64,000 bases of DNA from Brevipalpus yothersi (lineage: Eukaryota; Arthropoda; Arachnida; Trombidiformes; Tenuipalpidae): the NCBI GenBank assembly GCA_003956705.1, contig QZCP01000089.1, positions 112,370 to 176,369 on the forward strand, given 5' to 3'. Each line of letters starts with the position of its first letter. Position 1 is the first letter of the stretch. The position numbers and the translations under genes were made by a program. Shown piece by piece: positions 28,012-37,021 of this stretch. A model generated the notes under the pieces. It searched no databases. It was not told where the DNA came from and saw nothing but the letters and a program-made list of their open reading frames with translations.

Positions 28012-30147
28012 TCAAAAAAGAAATTTGCGACACTCCAATGCTCCACATTTACACGGGATGCGTTTTGATGTGAGGAAAGAGAAGGGTTCAGGAGGAGCAG
28101 TGGGAGGTAGCGTACACGAGGAGCTTGTTGAGGCGACGTCCGAAGGGATGGCAATTGGGATGGAATCTTGAATAATCGATGGTGATGATGACGAGCTGAT
28201 TCCAGATTCTAGAGTTATATTGTTATGGGTGCCAGCTTTATCCGACTCATCCATCTCTTCAGAAGCGATCGAACCATTGCTGAGGGATGGACACTGATGA
28301 CCATTTTGTAAATCGCCTTCACTCACAACTTCTGAAGACAGGGTAGTTCTCGCTTCAAGTGAAATTAACGAGTTATCCAACTCCAAAGACTCGACTATAA
28401 CTTTTGGCAAATTATCAGGAATTATTGGCTTTGGTTTGCTCACAATTCCATTAGTTAGGGGTTCATTGTGGCCATAAGCTGCCCTATAATCGAAAGTTAA
28501 TTGTTCACCTAATCTTATATTTCTTCGAGAGAAGAAGGCTATTCTTTGTAACTTTGGATTGAGAGTATCAATCCAGGCAGCATAAACTTCTAAATTTGGA
28601 TCGCATGAATGGTTCACAAAATGTGATATATCACCATAGTATGAGGCATCGATGGTATATTGGCATTCCCCATCTTCAGCAAAATCCAAGTCGAACAAGT
28701 AGAGACGTCCTTCTTCATCATAAGCTTTTCCTCTTCGATCAGCTTCCGATACCGTTATTAGTTCACCGACATATTCCATAACGAATCGACCTTTGAGAAT
28801 AGGTTCCAAAGCCTTGACACCCCAACCACATCCATTGTCCGTTCGAAAGATAGCGACTTTGTGTTGACGTCCTTTTTGAATAACTCGATTTGGACAATCG
28901 GGAGGACATTTACACTTCTTATTACATTCGTAAATTGGGCTACCTTGAGGTATAACCAGAGTTCCAAACTTGTTATATGCGAATCGAACCTCGTTCTTTA
29001 GAGGGCAACATTGAGCTCGATTATCAAAACAATTGTTACAATTACACCAAAGAGGTGGATCATCATCAATAAAAATCACTGATGGATCAACTTTACATGA
29101 TGTGATGTAGGTGAAATTGTCTGGTGGACCTTCCAGGTCAACAAGATTTTCGACAGCAAGTGGAACACATGTCTTGGTTTCTCGTTGAATTTGATCATTA
29201 AGTTGCTTTTCCCAGGCTTTAAGACGACTCACAACTTGTTTACGATTTTCAAAAAAGTCTTCAAATTTTTCCAAATTACCAAAATTTTTGAAAACATACA
29301 ACTCTCGGAGAATATAATTGATTAACGCCTGATGGGGAACCTTAAGATCATCACTATTATTTGATAATGCTTCTTTGAGAATAACATTCTTTTCTTTGAT
29401 CCTTTTCTTCATCTGTTGAATTTCTGTTTTTTTACCATGATATGAATCCATTGGTACATCACATAATTTCAATAGTACAGCTGCATCAGAGTATTTATCA
29501 GCGGTGACTCGATCAAGTAGATGTATTAAGGAAGCCAAACTACGCATTGGATTTTCATAAGTTTCATTCATATGATTTTGTGTCTCAAATTCGGTTAGAA
29601 TTTCATCACATGAATCTAAATTTTCTCTTGGTTCCCATGTGTTTGTGGATGGATCCCAATCTTTCCATTTGACAAAATAATAAATATCATCGGTAATCTT
29701 GTAATCGACAATCTGTTCCACTTCATACACTTGCTCATCTTCAACTTCCTCTGTTTTCACTTCTTTCACTTTCTTTTTCTTATTATTCGATTGAACGCCA
29801 TTCTGTTTACTTGTTGTTTTCTTTTGTTGTCTATTATTATTATTATTATTTCGCCTATTATTACGTTTCTTTGGTACCGTAAGGGTTGCTTGAATACCTA
29901 GATCAACACATTTTTGTTGTAAACTATCAATTGATTCCAGACAATCAATAATACAATCTTGGTGTGGAAAATCATCTGCTTCACAGTGGATGTTGTTGTT
30001 TCCCGCTCTTTGATCGACAAGCATATCTTCTACTTCTTCTTCTACTGGAGCCTCTTCTTCTTCTTCGGCAACCACAGTCATTTCAACATGATCACAAACT
30101 TCTGGCTCATAACCATTTTGAACAACCATAACATCTTCATTCATCAT
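28012..30147 (-). CDS. Su(var)3-9: Su(var)3-9/SUV39H-like histone H3K9 methyltransferase
   Basis: Nuclear lysine methyltransferase that writes H3K9me2/3 in heterochromatin. A single uninterrupted frame of 711 codons begins at ATG 30147. Approximate layout: acidic N-terminus (1-50); Asn/Lys-rich basic linker (92-130); chromodomain (about 139-190) with YEVEQIVDY, YYFVKWKDWD and NTWEPREN; Cys-rich pre-SET (about 367-425) with WCNCNNCFD, CKCPPDCPNR; SET (about 428-555) with GCGWGVKAL, HFVNHSCDPN and GEQLTFDY; and post-SET CKCGALECRKFLF at the C-terminus. About 140 residues, Ser/Glu-rich, separate SET from post-SET, much longer than the few dozen in human SUV39H1. There are no introns and no eIF2-gamma fusion. 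The gene is divergent from TIMM29, with about 570 bp between the starts. A GGCGCC motif lies 163 bp upstream of the ATG. Confidence 0.92.
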   Translation of the reverse strand: MMNEDVMVVQNGYEPEVCDHVEMTVVAEEEEEAPVEEEVEDMLVDQRAGNNNIHCEADDFPHQDCIIDCLESIDSLQQKCVDLGIQATLTVPKKRNNRRNNNNNNRQQKKTTSKQNGVQSNNKKKKVKEVKTEEVEDEQVYEVEQIVDYKITDDIYYFVKWKDWDPSTNTWEPRENLDSCDEILTEFETQNHMNETYENPMRSLASLIHLLDRVTADKYSDAAVLLKLCDVPMDSYHGKKTEIQQMKKRIKEKNVILKEALSNNSDDLKVPHQALINYILRELYVFKNFGNLEKFEDFFENRKQVVSRLKAWEKQLNDQIQRETKTCVPLAVENLVDLEGPPDNFTYITSCKVDPSVIFIDDDPPLWCNCNNCFDNRAQCCPLKNEVRFAYNKFGTLVIPQGSPIYECNKKCKCPPDCPNRVIQKGRQHKVAIFRTDNGCGWGVKALEPILKGRFVMEYVGELITVSEADRRGKAYDEEGRLYLFDLDFAEDGECQYTIDASYYGDISHFVNHSCDPNLEVYAAWIDTLNPKLQRIAFFSRRNIRLGEQLTFDYRAAYGHNEPLTNGIVSKPKPIIPDNLPKVIVESLELDNSLISLEARTTLSSEVVSEGDLQNGHQCPSLSNGSIASEEMDESDKAGTHNNITLESGISSSSSPSIIQDSIPIAIPSDVASTSSSCTLPPTAPPEPFSFLTSKRIPCKCGALECRKFLF

Positions 30148-30715
30148 TGATCACAAATATATAATATATAACATTTACATACACACACAAACAACGTCTA
30201 ATATGAAGTTAACACACACACAAACACAGTCAAAATAGACACTTAATATGATCAAATGAACATGATTAAAGACATTCACTTTGAACAATGTTTCAGCTTT
30301 TCAAGGCTCGGCGCCAAACTCTGTCCACCAGATGTCACTGTATGTATATGAGTATGCGATAGTGGATATAATATCAGATACTTCATGGTCATTTTGGTGC
30401 TTTTTGGGGGATAAAAGTATCAGTATTTGGTATCATATTGAGAAAGCATGTTGAAACGTGATTTTTGAAAATGTTTTGATGATGTAAATTTTGATATTAA
30501 ATTGCCGAGTTTAATTATGATGAAAATGATGTTTCTGATGATCAATTCAATTGATGATGGTGTAATAGATGATAATTGTTAACAAAGTTATGTGTGAAAT
30601 AGAGAGAGAGAGATGTGATGTGATGTGAAATTTTTATGGTGTCGGCAAACGTTTGACAAAGTTGTGAACTGCTTTGAGTGGCTTACTAATACACGTCAAG
30701 TTTACGATTGATAAG
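30148..30715. promoter_or_regulatory. Divergent promoter between Su(var)3-9 and TIMM29
   Basis: Intergenic 568 bp between two outward-reading genes. It contains an E2F-like GGCGCCAAA at 30310-30318 (reads TTTGGCGCC toward Su(var)3-9) and CACCAGATGTCAC at 30326-30338. It also has CA runs near 30180-30225 and a short GA run near 30602. No TATA box was identified with confidence. Confidence 0.5.
30310..30332 (-). promoter_or_regulatory. GGCGCCAA...CACCAGA promoter module
   Basis: GGCGCCAA followed after 8 bases by CACCAGA. Nearly the same module occurs at 41224-41244 upstream of SRPRA, in the same orientation and at almost the same distance from the start codon. The first half resembles an E2F site. 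Confidence 0.35.
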
Positions 30716-31316
30716 ATGTCAAGGATCAAGGTAAGGTTTGATTTTGTGGGTGTGGAGGCAATGGTTGGACAATTATTTTTTTTGACATATTGTTTTATAC
30801 ATTTGCTTTACCCAGAGAGCCTCAAAATCATTGGTAGAGTATGTGGGACGAGTATTGCGAGACTACAAGGATGCAGTTGTCGAAGTGAAAGATGGTGTTA
30901 TACAAAAGCCGATTAAAGCGTTAATTGTTACCGGTGTTGTTGGTGGATTAATATATTTAGCGGATAGTAATCCTAATGAACGATGTTTTCTTGATCAACT
31001 GGTCAATTCACAAAATGATCTTATTGAAGTTAGTGAACAACTTAGAAATCAATCTAGTTTACAACATGTGCTCCACCTCAATAAGTGTCGAGGTGAGAGA
31101 GATTTGAAACGCCTTAATTTGGGATTTCTAAGTTTTTTGTACAGACTTGATCGTAATCCAGATTGTGCTCTGTATATTAATCAGTGTGAATATCTCAAAC
31201 CTTCCCTAAAAAGTTGCCTGACCGAAAGGCTGATCGATGTTGGAGTGGCTGGCAAATGGTGGATACTTAGTCACAAAATGTTTGATTATGACGTGAACTC
31301 TAATGAATGGAGCTAA
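30716..31316 (+). CDS. TIMM29: TIMM29-like mitochondrial inner-membrane translocase subunit
   Basis: Homologue of TIM29, a subunit of the TIM22 carrier translocase in the mitochondrial inner membrane. Two exons: 30716..30730 (only MSRIK) and 30816..31316, joined in phase 0 across an 85-bp GT-AG intron, 171 residues. Recognisable family features are VLRDYKDAV near the N-terminus, a single hydrophobic segment ALIVTGVVGGLIYLA, then NPNERCFLDQL, CALYINQCEYL, and the C-terminal block LIDVGVAGKWWILSHKMFDY followed by DVN. Length and order match TIMM29. The five-codon first exon was chosen because the second exon has no suitable ATG before the conserved part and the splice sites are strong (AAG|gtaagg, cccAG). 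Confidence 0.85.
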
Positions 31317-32190
31317 TATTTGCTCTGTTAAAATAAACAAATAGAATGTAACTATCTATTTGTGGATCAAGTCCTCTTTTGATCAGAGTATTTATCATAA
31401 TCATGAGATCAAACTCTGATCCCGGAGCACTTGTCATCATCATCGAAAGTGAGAGAGAAGAAAAATCTCATCGGTGATGATGATGATGATGATGATTCCA
31501 TGTTCTGCTTTGAGCAGAATAACATACACACTGTCGATAAGATGTATGAATGCATTTATTTTTTCCATGCATCCAGACGCTGAACACCTATCAGCATTTG
31601 TTCCATCATCCTGCAGCTCAATCAACTCTCTTAATGAGTACAATGGTCGCTCTCGAGACTTTTGTAGCTTGATCTATTCTGAGTTGATTATCAGGTTATC
31701 TGTTCAAAAGTGAGAGCATCATTTTTGCAGCTAGGATACAAACTATGAGGACGATATCGTGATCCCACTATTTGGAGCACCTTGTTAATTGTTACCATTT
31801 TGGATTGGCATCCAATTATCCCTCCTAATTATCCAGTATCGAGCGCCCGCTATTTTTCCAATGACTTCCAATAGGACTACTTTCCTCTCGGTATGAATGC
31901 CAGAATTCAGTGGTCGAAATAAGGATGAAATTTGCTCGATCATTCTTTTTCTCCTCTTCTTCTTCTTTTCTTTTCCAACATCTTTCACTTCCTCCTCCGA
32001 GGATGTTATTTTTATACTTTCTTCATCTTTTCTTTCTCATCACTTGAATGTGTCTCCTCCGTACGTTCATTCATCTCTAAGGCCCACCAGTATCGATCAC
32101 CCCCTCTCTCATCATACATTCACCTTAACATTCATCCATTGAAAAATCTTTTGTGTCTGTATCTCTCTTCCATACAAACACATAACCCCC

Positions 32191-32224
<34 letters not shown>

Positions 32225-32535
32225 TCTCTCCTCATCGCTTGTCTCTCATCTCTCTTTCACTCACTCACATCCAATGATCATCTTTCCATTCTCATCTGAT
32301 ACTTATCGAATGAGAGCTCCTGCAAAGTCGCTCAACTCACGATTCAAAAATTTTCCCTCCTCGTCTGAGCGAAAATATTTTACCATGACTTTCTCTCTCT
32401 CTCTTTTTATTTCCTCTTCTCTCTTTTTCTTCTCTCTCTCTCTCTATGATAGAGCAACGAATCTTGTGAGGATGGCCAGAGTGACTAGGAAAGTTCAATG
32501 ACTTCGACCAAGATATCGAAGTGAAAAGCCTTAGC

Positions 32536-32591
<56 letters not shown>

Positions 32592-32770
32592 AACAGCCAC
32601 ACACTGAACTGATGATGATGAAAGAGGAGAGAGAGAAAAAGAAAGAGAAAGAAAGAGGAGAAACAAGAGAGAGAAAGCCACAAGCTTACTCACGGAGCAG
32701 AATCAAGTCTCTCTCTCTCTCTCTCTCTCAGAGCAAAATAGTAAACACACAGCAGCTCAGCAGCCATGAA
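31317..32770. other. Intergenic, simple repeats
   Basis: No gene seen. It contains an ATG-unit run (about 31473-31498), pyrimidine-rich CT patches (about 32195-32221 and others), a long CA tract and a CT run near 32710. Open frames here are Ser-Leu-rich repeat translations. Confidence 0.6.
32537..32591. repeat. (CA)n microsatellite
   Basis: CA tract of about 55 bp, the longest of that type in the window. Confidence 0.95.
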
Positions 32771-32780
32771 TCCTTTATCT
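32771..32780 (+). repeat. Left target-site duplication of the MULE
   Basis: TCCTTTATCT. An identical copy lies at 37012-37021, immediately outside the other end of the element. Ten bases is within the 8-11 bp range typical of Mutator-like elements. Confidence 0.85.
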
Positions 32781-32807
32781 ATGAAAGTCTAACCAGCCGA
32801 TGGCTCC
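32781..32807 (+). repeat. Left terminal inverted repeat of the MULE
   Basis: Begins ATGAAAGTCT and ends CCGATGGCTCC. It pairs with the complement of 36986-37011. The outermost in-frame ATG of the transposase (32800) lies inside it. A CCAAT follows just inward (32810-32814). Confidence 0.85.
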
Positions 32808-35338
32808 GACCAATAGGAATGCGGCGCAAGAGTTGATTTTTATACCAGCATGCACTTGTACATTTGAAATGAGTTCTAGTTTATCGAGTGGCCTGCAGGC
32901 CAGTTTTTTCAAGTGTGAACAATGTGAGAAAGTATATACCGAGAAAAGGAACCTCAGGAAGCATGAAAATATCATGCACGACCGTCAAAAGAGAGGGAGT
33001 TTATGTTGTTTATGTGATGTTATTGTTACAAACATTGACAAATACTGTGAACATCTCACCAACGAACATGGAATCAGAATAGTTATAGAACAACACGAAT
33101 TTTCATCTTTAGAAGGTAAGTCTGGTCAATATTATAATGTATGACACAACTAACTCCGAAATTTTCCCTTATTTTTGATGTGGGGGAATGTGGGGGAATT
33201 ACTTCAGATTTCTTAGCGTGGAAATCACGAATCGAAGATGAGGAGACAGCACAGTTTGCGTTAAAAAAAAGAGAAGAGGGTCGTAGATATTATGAATGTA
33301 ATAGATCAGGGGAATATAAGCCTAGTGGGAGCAATGTTCGAGCGAAAAGACAGAAAGACACAAGAAAGATAGGGAAGAGATGTCCTTCGACAATTCGAGT
33401 GCATGAAAAAGATGATAAAGTATTCGTTACATTTTTTCGAACTCATGTTGGGCATCAGAAAGAAATGAAACACATCAGTATTCCACAGCATGATCGAATT
33501 GAGATAGCTCAGCAAATAGCTGGTGGTGTGAGCAAAGATAGGATTTTGGAGAGAATCCGAGACACCTGGACAGAGATGAACAACAAACGAGTTCACAGAA
33601 TCCAGAACAAAGACCTGATAAACATCACCCATAGCTACAAGCTCGATAGCAACATTGTTCGGCACAAAAATGATCTGATCAGTGTCGAATCATGGATAGA
33701 GGAAATGCACTCTTCTGACTTCGACCCGATAATCATACATCAGGATCAGAATGAGCAAGTAGATCGTCCTCTCATCCTCGGAATTTCCAATCGAGCTCAG
33801 CGATACATGCTTGAGAGGTTCGGTGATGATGTGATTGCTATGGACTCAACCCATGGAACGAATGACTATGGTTTTCAGCTAACAACTATCATGGTTGTTG
33901 ATGAGAATAGGTGAGCTTCCATATGGAATAAAAAATATGATGCATGATGGATCTCTTTTCACAGAAATGGTTTCCCAGTGGCTTTTTGCTATTCATCGAA
34001 GGTGGATCATGAAGTTTTCGTGAAGTTTTTCCAAGCTCTGAAAAATAGTTGCAATGTGAAAACGCCGGAAGTTTTCATGACTGATGATTGTTTCACATTC
34101 CACAATGCATGGACGGAGATTTTTGGCCCGCCTCAGAACAAGTTGCTCTGTACATGGCATGTCTTGAGGAACTGGAACTTAAATCTCAAGAAGAAGATTC
34201 TCAATGTTCCTCTCAGAAAAAAAGTAGCGGTGGATCTTCATTTAATCCATAACATGATCAGAGAGGAAGAGTTCGAGAAACATGGTCAATTCTTCATTAC
34301 CAAATATAAAGAACCAGAAACCCAAGATTTCATGGATTATTTCCTATCTCATTACTGGGAACGAAGAGAGCAGTGGGCTCTTTGCTATCGGAAAAATCTC
34401 AATATAAATACTAACATGCTTCTCGAAACATTCCATAGGTAAGTAGGTGGGGGAATGTGGGGGAACTCCTGGAACATTTTCTGTTTCATAATTCCAGAAT
34501 ACTCAAGCATGTTTTCATGGCGGGGAAAAAAGTTCGAAGGCTGGATGAATCTTTGCATCACTTGACCCGGACTATGGACTATTACCAGTACCAAAGAATG
34601 ATTCGGAAAGAGCAAGGATTCATACCACCAAAACTAAGCACCCTTCGACGTCGGCATGATCGAGCTCTGGAATCCCGATTCATCGTTTCTCAATCAGACC
34701 AGAGTCCAGATGAATGGTTTGTCGTGTCGCAATCTGATGATGGTACAAACACGTACACTGTTGTTTTTTTGGACATCGAATGTGAATGTTTGCTCAGATG
34801 TGAACGTTGTGATATCTGTATCAAGCAAGCGAAGTGTGAATGTTTCGACTATTGTATAAAGGGAAATCTCTGCAAGCACATCCACTACATAGTAATGAAG
34901 CATAGAGGTGTTCACAAGGTTCAGCCTGCAGATGATCAAGAGAAAGAATTAATAATCGACCAAGAGGAAGAGCAAATCATCGAAACTCAGCTGATGTTGC
35001 CTGTGAGAACTTATTCACAGAGTCAAGATTTAGTTGAACAGAAAAAAATGCTCCTCAAGCAATTCTCTGATGCTCTCGATCTTTGCTCGACCCATGAACA
35101 GATTCAGGTGGTTAGAAATGCCATCACTCGAATGAAACCAACAATTCTTTCGTTGGAGAAAACTGGAACGAGACAGATATCCAGTGTGACAGGATCCCAA
35201 GGTACCACGAGGAAAATCGATCCTCAGAGGAGATTCACGAGTGTAAAGAAGAAGAAACAGCGATTGGATGAACCGCTAGTTAGTTCACTACGCGAAGAAC
35301 TTTTCTTATCGACTATGGGTGCTGATGCTAGTGAATGA
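32800..35338 (+). CDS. MULE transposase with C2H2 and SWIM zinc fingers
   Basis: Nuclear transposase moving the surrounding element. Exons 32800..33115, 33208..33910, 33965..34438 and 34498..35338 (phases 1, 2, 2) give 777 residues. Residues 39-60 (CEQC...H...H) and 69-90 form two C2H2 fingers for DNA binding. The MULE catalytic core has the first Asp in AMDSTHGTND (about 318), the second in FMTDDC (about 380) and the CTWHV motif (402-406). The third acidic residue was not assigned with certainty. A SWIM finger follows (CEC...CKHIH, 611-627). The ATG at 32800 is inside the terminal repeat, only 20 bp from the element edge, so Met24 (32869) may be the real start. Introns 1 and 3 each carry a G-rich 20-mer. 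The frame is fully open, so it is either active or very recently inserted. Confidence 0.88.
33179..33198 (+). repeat. G-rich 2x10-bp repeat, copy 1
   Basis: TGTGGGGGAATGTGGGGGAA, ending 9 bases before the 3' splice site of transposase intron 1, where a pyrimidine tract would be expected. Confidence 0.9.
34446..34465 (+). repeat. G-rich 2x10-bp repeat, copy 2
   Basis: Same 20-mer with one change (first base G), directly after the 5' splice site of transposase intron 3 (gtaagta). Confidence 0.9.
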
Positions 35339-35518
35339 ACCATTAAATTCAATTTGAGTAACAAAGAGTATTTTATTAATCGGAAAAGTGATTTTATAAT
35401 GAGGAGAGTATTTTTTATTATTGGCAGTAGTATTTTTTTAATGGTAAAGTGAGAAAATCCCCTGATTCAAGATGTGGGGGAATGTGGGGGAACTCTGTAT
35501 GTTGGCTCTTCAATCTAC
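35339..35518. other. Space between the two convergent MULE genes
   Basis: 180 bp between the two stop codons. It contains AATAAA-like signals for the minus-strand gene, an ATTAAA just after the transposase stop, and repeat copy 3. The two transcripts probably overlap at their 3' ends. Confidence 0.6.
35473..35492 (+). repeat. G-rich 2x10-bp repeat, copy 3
   Basis: Exact 20-mer in the space between the convergent genes, 27 bp from the stop codon of the minus-strand gene. Confidence 0.9.
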
Positions 35519-36844
35519 TCAGGCCACTAGAGCACTAGCACTGGATGAGGGTGGTGGAGGAGGAGGAGATGACCCTGATGGCCCATCAGATCCAGGTCCA
35601 GGAGGACCTCTTGGCCTAGGCCCACGCTTCTTTCCTGGGGCTTGAACCCATGGCTCCCTACCAGCGCAATCTTTAGGGCAACCACGATTGCATTTATGCT
35701 TGGGTCCTCCTGGAGCCTTGCAGTTTTTTTCGTGCCTATTGGCCGAGTCTGACCTGGCGAAGACTTTATGGCAGAAGCGGCAAGGTCTGGCTGGGTGCTC
35801 GCCTCTCTTCCGGGCCCTTTCCACAGCAGCTCGCCTCTCCTCCTCATTGGCCGCCAGTTGGTCAGGGATCCTATGAGCCCATTGATACTTTTGGGTGTCA
35901 ATCATATGGACCTGTAATAAAGAAATCAAAGATTAGAACCAAGAAAGCATCATGATAATAGATGTGGGGGAATGTGGGGGAATTATGTAAAAGTGATCAA
36001 ATAGGTAGCTCACCTTTTTTTGAGGCTGCAAAGCTGGCGCTTCGAGTTCTCGGTCGAAATATACCAGGTCCCGATGCCTGACAAGGTTGGCCTGGTACCA
36101 TTTCTTATCATCGGGGTGCCAGGACCAGCCTCGTTCCAATATAGCTTCGATTGGATAATCTCCAACCTTAGCCTCTGCCACTTGTACATTTGCCTAGGAA
36201 GAGAATTTAAATCATCATTAGTAGTGAATGAGAAAGATTATCCGAGAGTATAATTTGCTTCATGGTTGAAATACTCACAGGTATTGGCTGCTCTTCATAG
36301 GGAACCTCCGGTAAAGGCTCGGGCTCTGAGCCAGTATCGTCAGACTCAATATCCTCTTCTGAGGCCTCTTCGGTTGGAGCTGGAGGACTTTGTGCTGGAG
36401 GTGGAGGTGAAGAAGCAGGAGGAGGTGGAGGTGTTCCCTGCTGAAGATGAAAGAAAAGAGAAAGCAAAAAAAAACATTTAAAGAACAAAAAAATAGAGTT
36501 TTAATATGTGGGGGAATGTGGGGGAACTCACTTCTTCATTCAAATTAGTAGAGTGTCGAGTGGACATTCTTAGTGTCTGTCGCGGTGGCTGTAGGGAGAA
36601 ATACAATGATTAAAATACATAAAAATAACAATAACAATGATAATAATAATAATAATACCAACAATAATAATAATAAGTGAAAATTCAACTTACAATCACT
36701 TCTGTGACAACACTATTGGAGGCGGCGGGTTGCCGGTCTTCTCGACCATAAGTTCGGCGTCTCGGTGGCTGATCAGATGGGAGAGAGAGAACACAAATGA
36801 TGAGCACATTACCACCACACACTTAAACACTTAAAACTTACCAT
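35519..36844 (-). CDS. MULE second gene: C2HC zinc-finger accessory protein
   Basis: Function unknown; I do not recognise the family. Six coding exons on the minus strand: 36842..36844 (ATG only), 36694..36768, 36532..36588, 36279..36440, 36014..36193 and 35519..35911. All five introns are phase 0 with GT-AG sites, giving 289 residues. Order: basic N-terminus (PPRRRTYGRED), proline-rich then acidic stretch (TPPPPPASSPPPPAQ; EEASEEDIESDD), a compact segment with ERGWSWHPDDKKWYQ, a charged helix (NEEERRAAVERARKRGE), a C2HC finger (residues 203-223, CRFC...H...C), a Cys cluster (CNRGCPKDC), and a Pro/Gly/Ser-rich tail. Its place inside the element, reading inward from the right terminal repeat, parallels maize mudrB, but I see no sequence relation to it. 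The exon chain was deduced from splice sites. The start depends on an ATG followed directly by gtaagt. Confidence 0.75.
35963..35982 (+). repeat. G-rich 2x10-bp repeat, copy 4
   Basis: Exact 20-mer inside intron 5 of the minus-strand MULE gene, so C-rich in that transcript. Confidence 0.9.
36507..36526 (+). repeat. G-rich 2x10-bp repeat, copy 5
   Basis: Exact 20-mer abutting the 5' splice site of intron 3 of the minus-strand MULE gene; its last base is shared with the donor hexamer. Confidence 0.9.
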
Positions 36845-36985
36845 TTTTCAATGAATAAATCAAATTAAATCAATTTAAATCAGATCAAATTAGATCAACA
36901 CAAACCCGCTGTAGCAATAATCAAAACAAACCAAACACTTTTGGCATGCTCACTTCATGCTCTTCTCTCATTGGCTTTCTGCTTT

Positions 36986-37011
36986 GGAGCCATCTGCTGG
37001 ATAGACTCATG
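36986..37011 (-). repeat. Right terminal inverted repeat of the MULE
   Basis: On the minus strand it begins CATGAGTCTATCC and continues AGCAGATGGCTCC, matching the left end. It contains CCAGCAGATGGC, a full match to the CTCF core consensus CCASYAGRKGGC as I remember it. A CCAAT lies just inward. Confidence 0.85.
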
Positions 37012-37021
37012 TCCTTTATCT
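37012..37021 (+). repeat. Right target-site duplication of the MULE
   Basis: TCCTTTATCT, identical to 32771-32780. Confidence 0.85.

Larger units (their letters stand above)
22116..28014. other. Intergenic, no gene seen
   Basis: AT-rich sequence with long GA/CT tracts at 23117-23177, 24115-24159 and 25501-25554. The open frames are microsatellite translations or lack any recognisable domain. A distant 5' exon of the Side-like gene could lie here. Confidence 0.5.
32781..37011. mobile_element. Complete Mutator-like (MULE) DNA transposon with two genes
   Basis: A 4231-bp element bounded by imperfect terminal inverted repeats (32781-32807 and 36986-37011; the inner 22 bases match with 2 differences) and by a perfect 10-bp target-site duplication. 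Inside are a plus-strand transposase gene starting at the left end and a minus-strand zinc-finger gene starting at the right end; their stop codons are 180 bp apart. Both reading frames are intact across all exons. Five copies of a G-rich 20-mer lie in introns and in the space between the genes. Intact frames and an unmutated duplication indicate recent insertion. Confidence 0.88.

Noticed and set aside
36989..37000. CTCF-like match as a host insulator next to the Yippee-like gene
   Set aside because: It lies inside the transposon's terminal inverted repeat, so it came with the element; kept only as a finding about the element.
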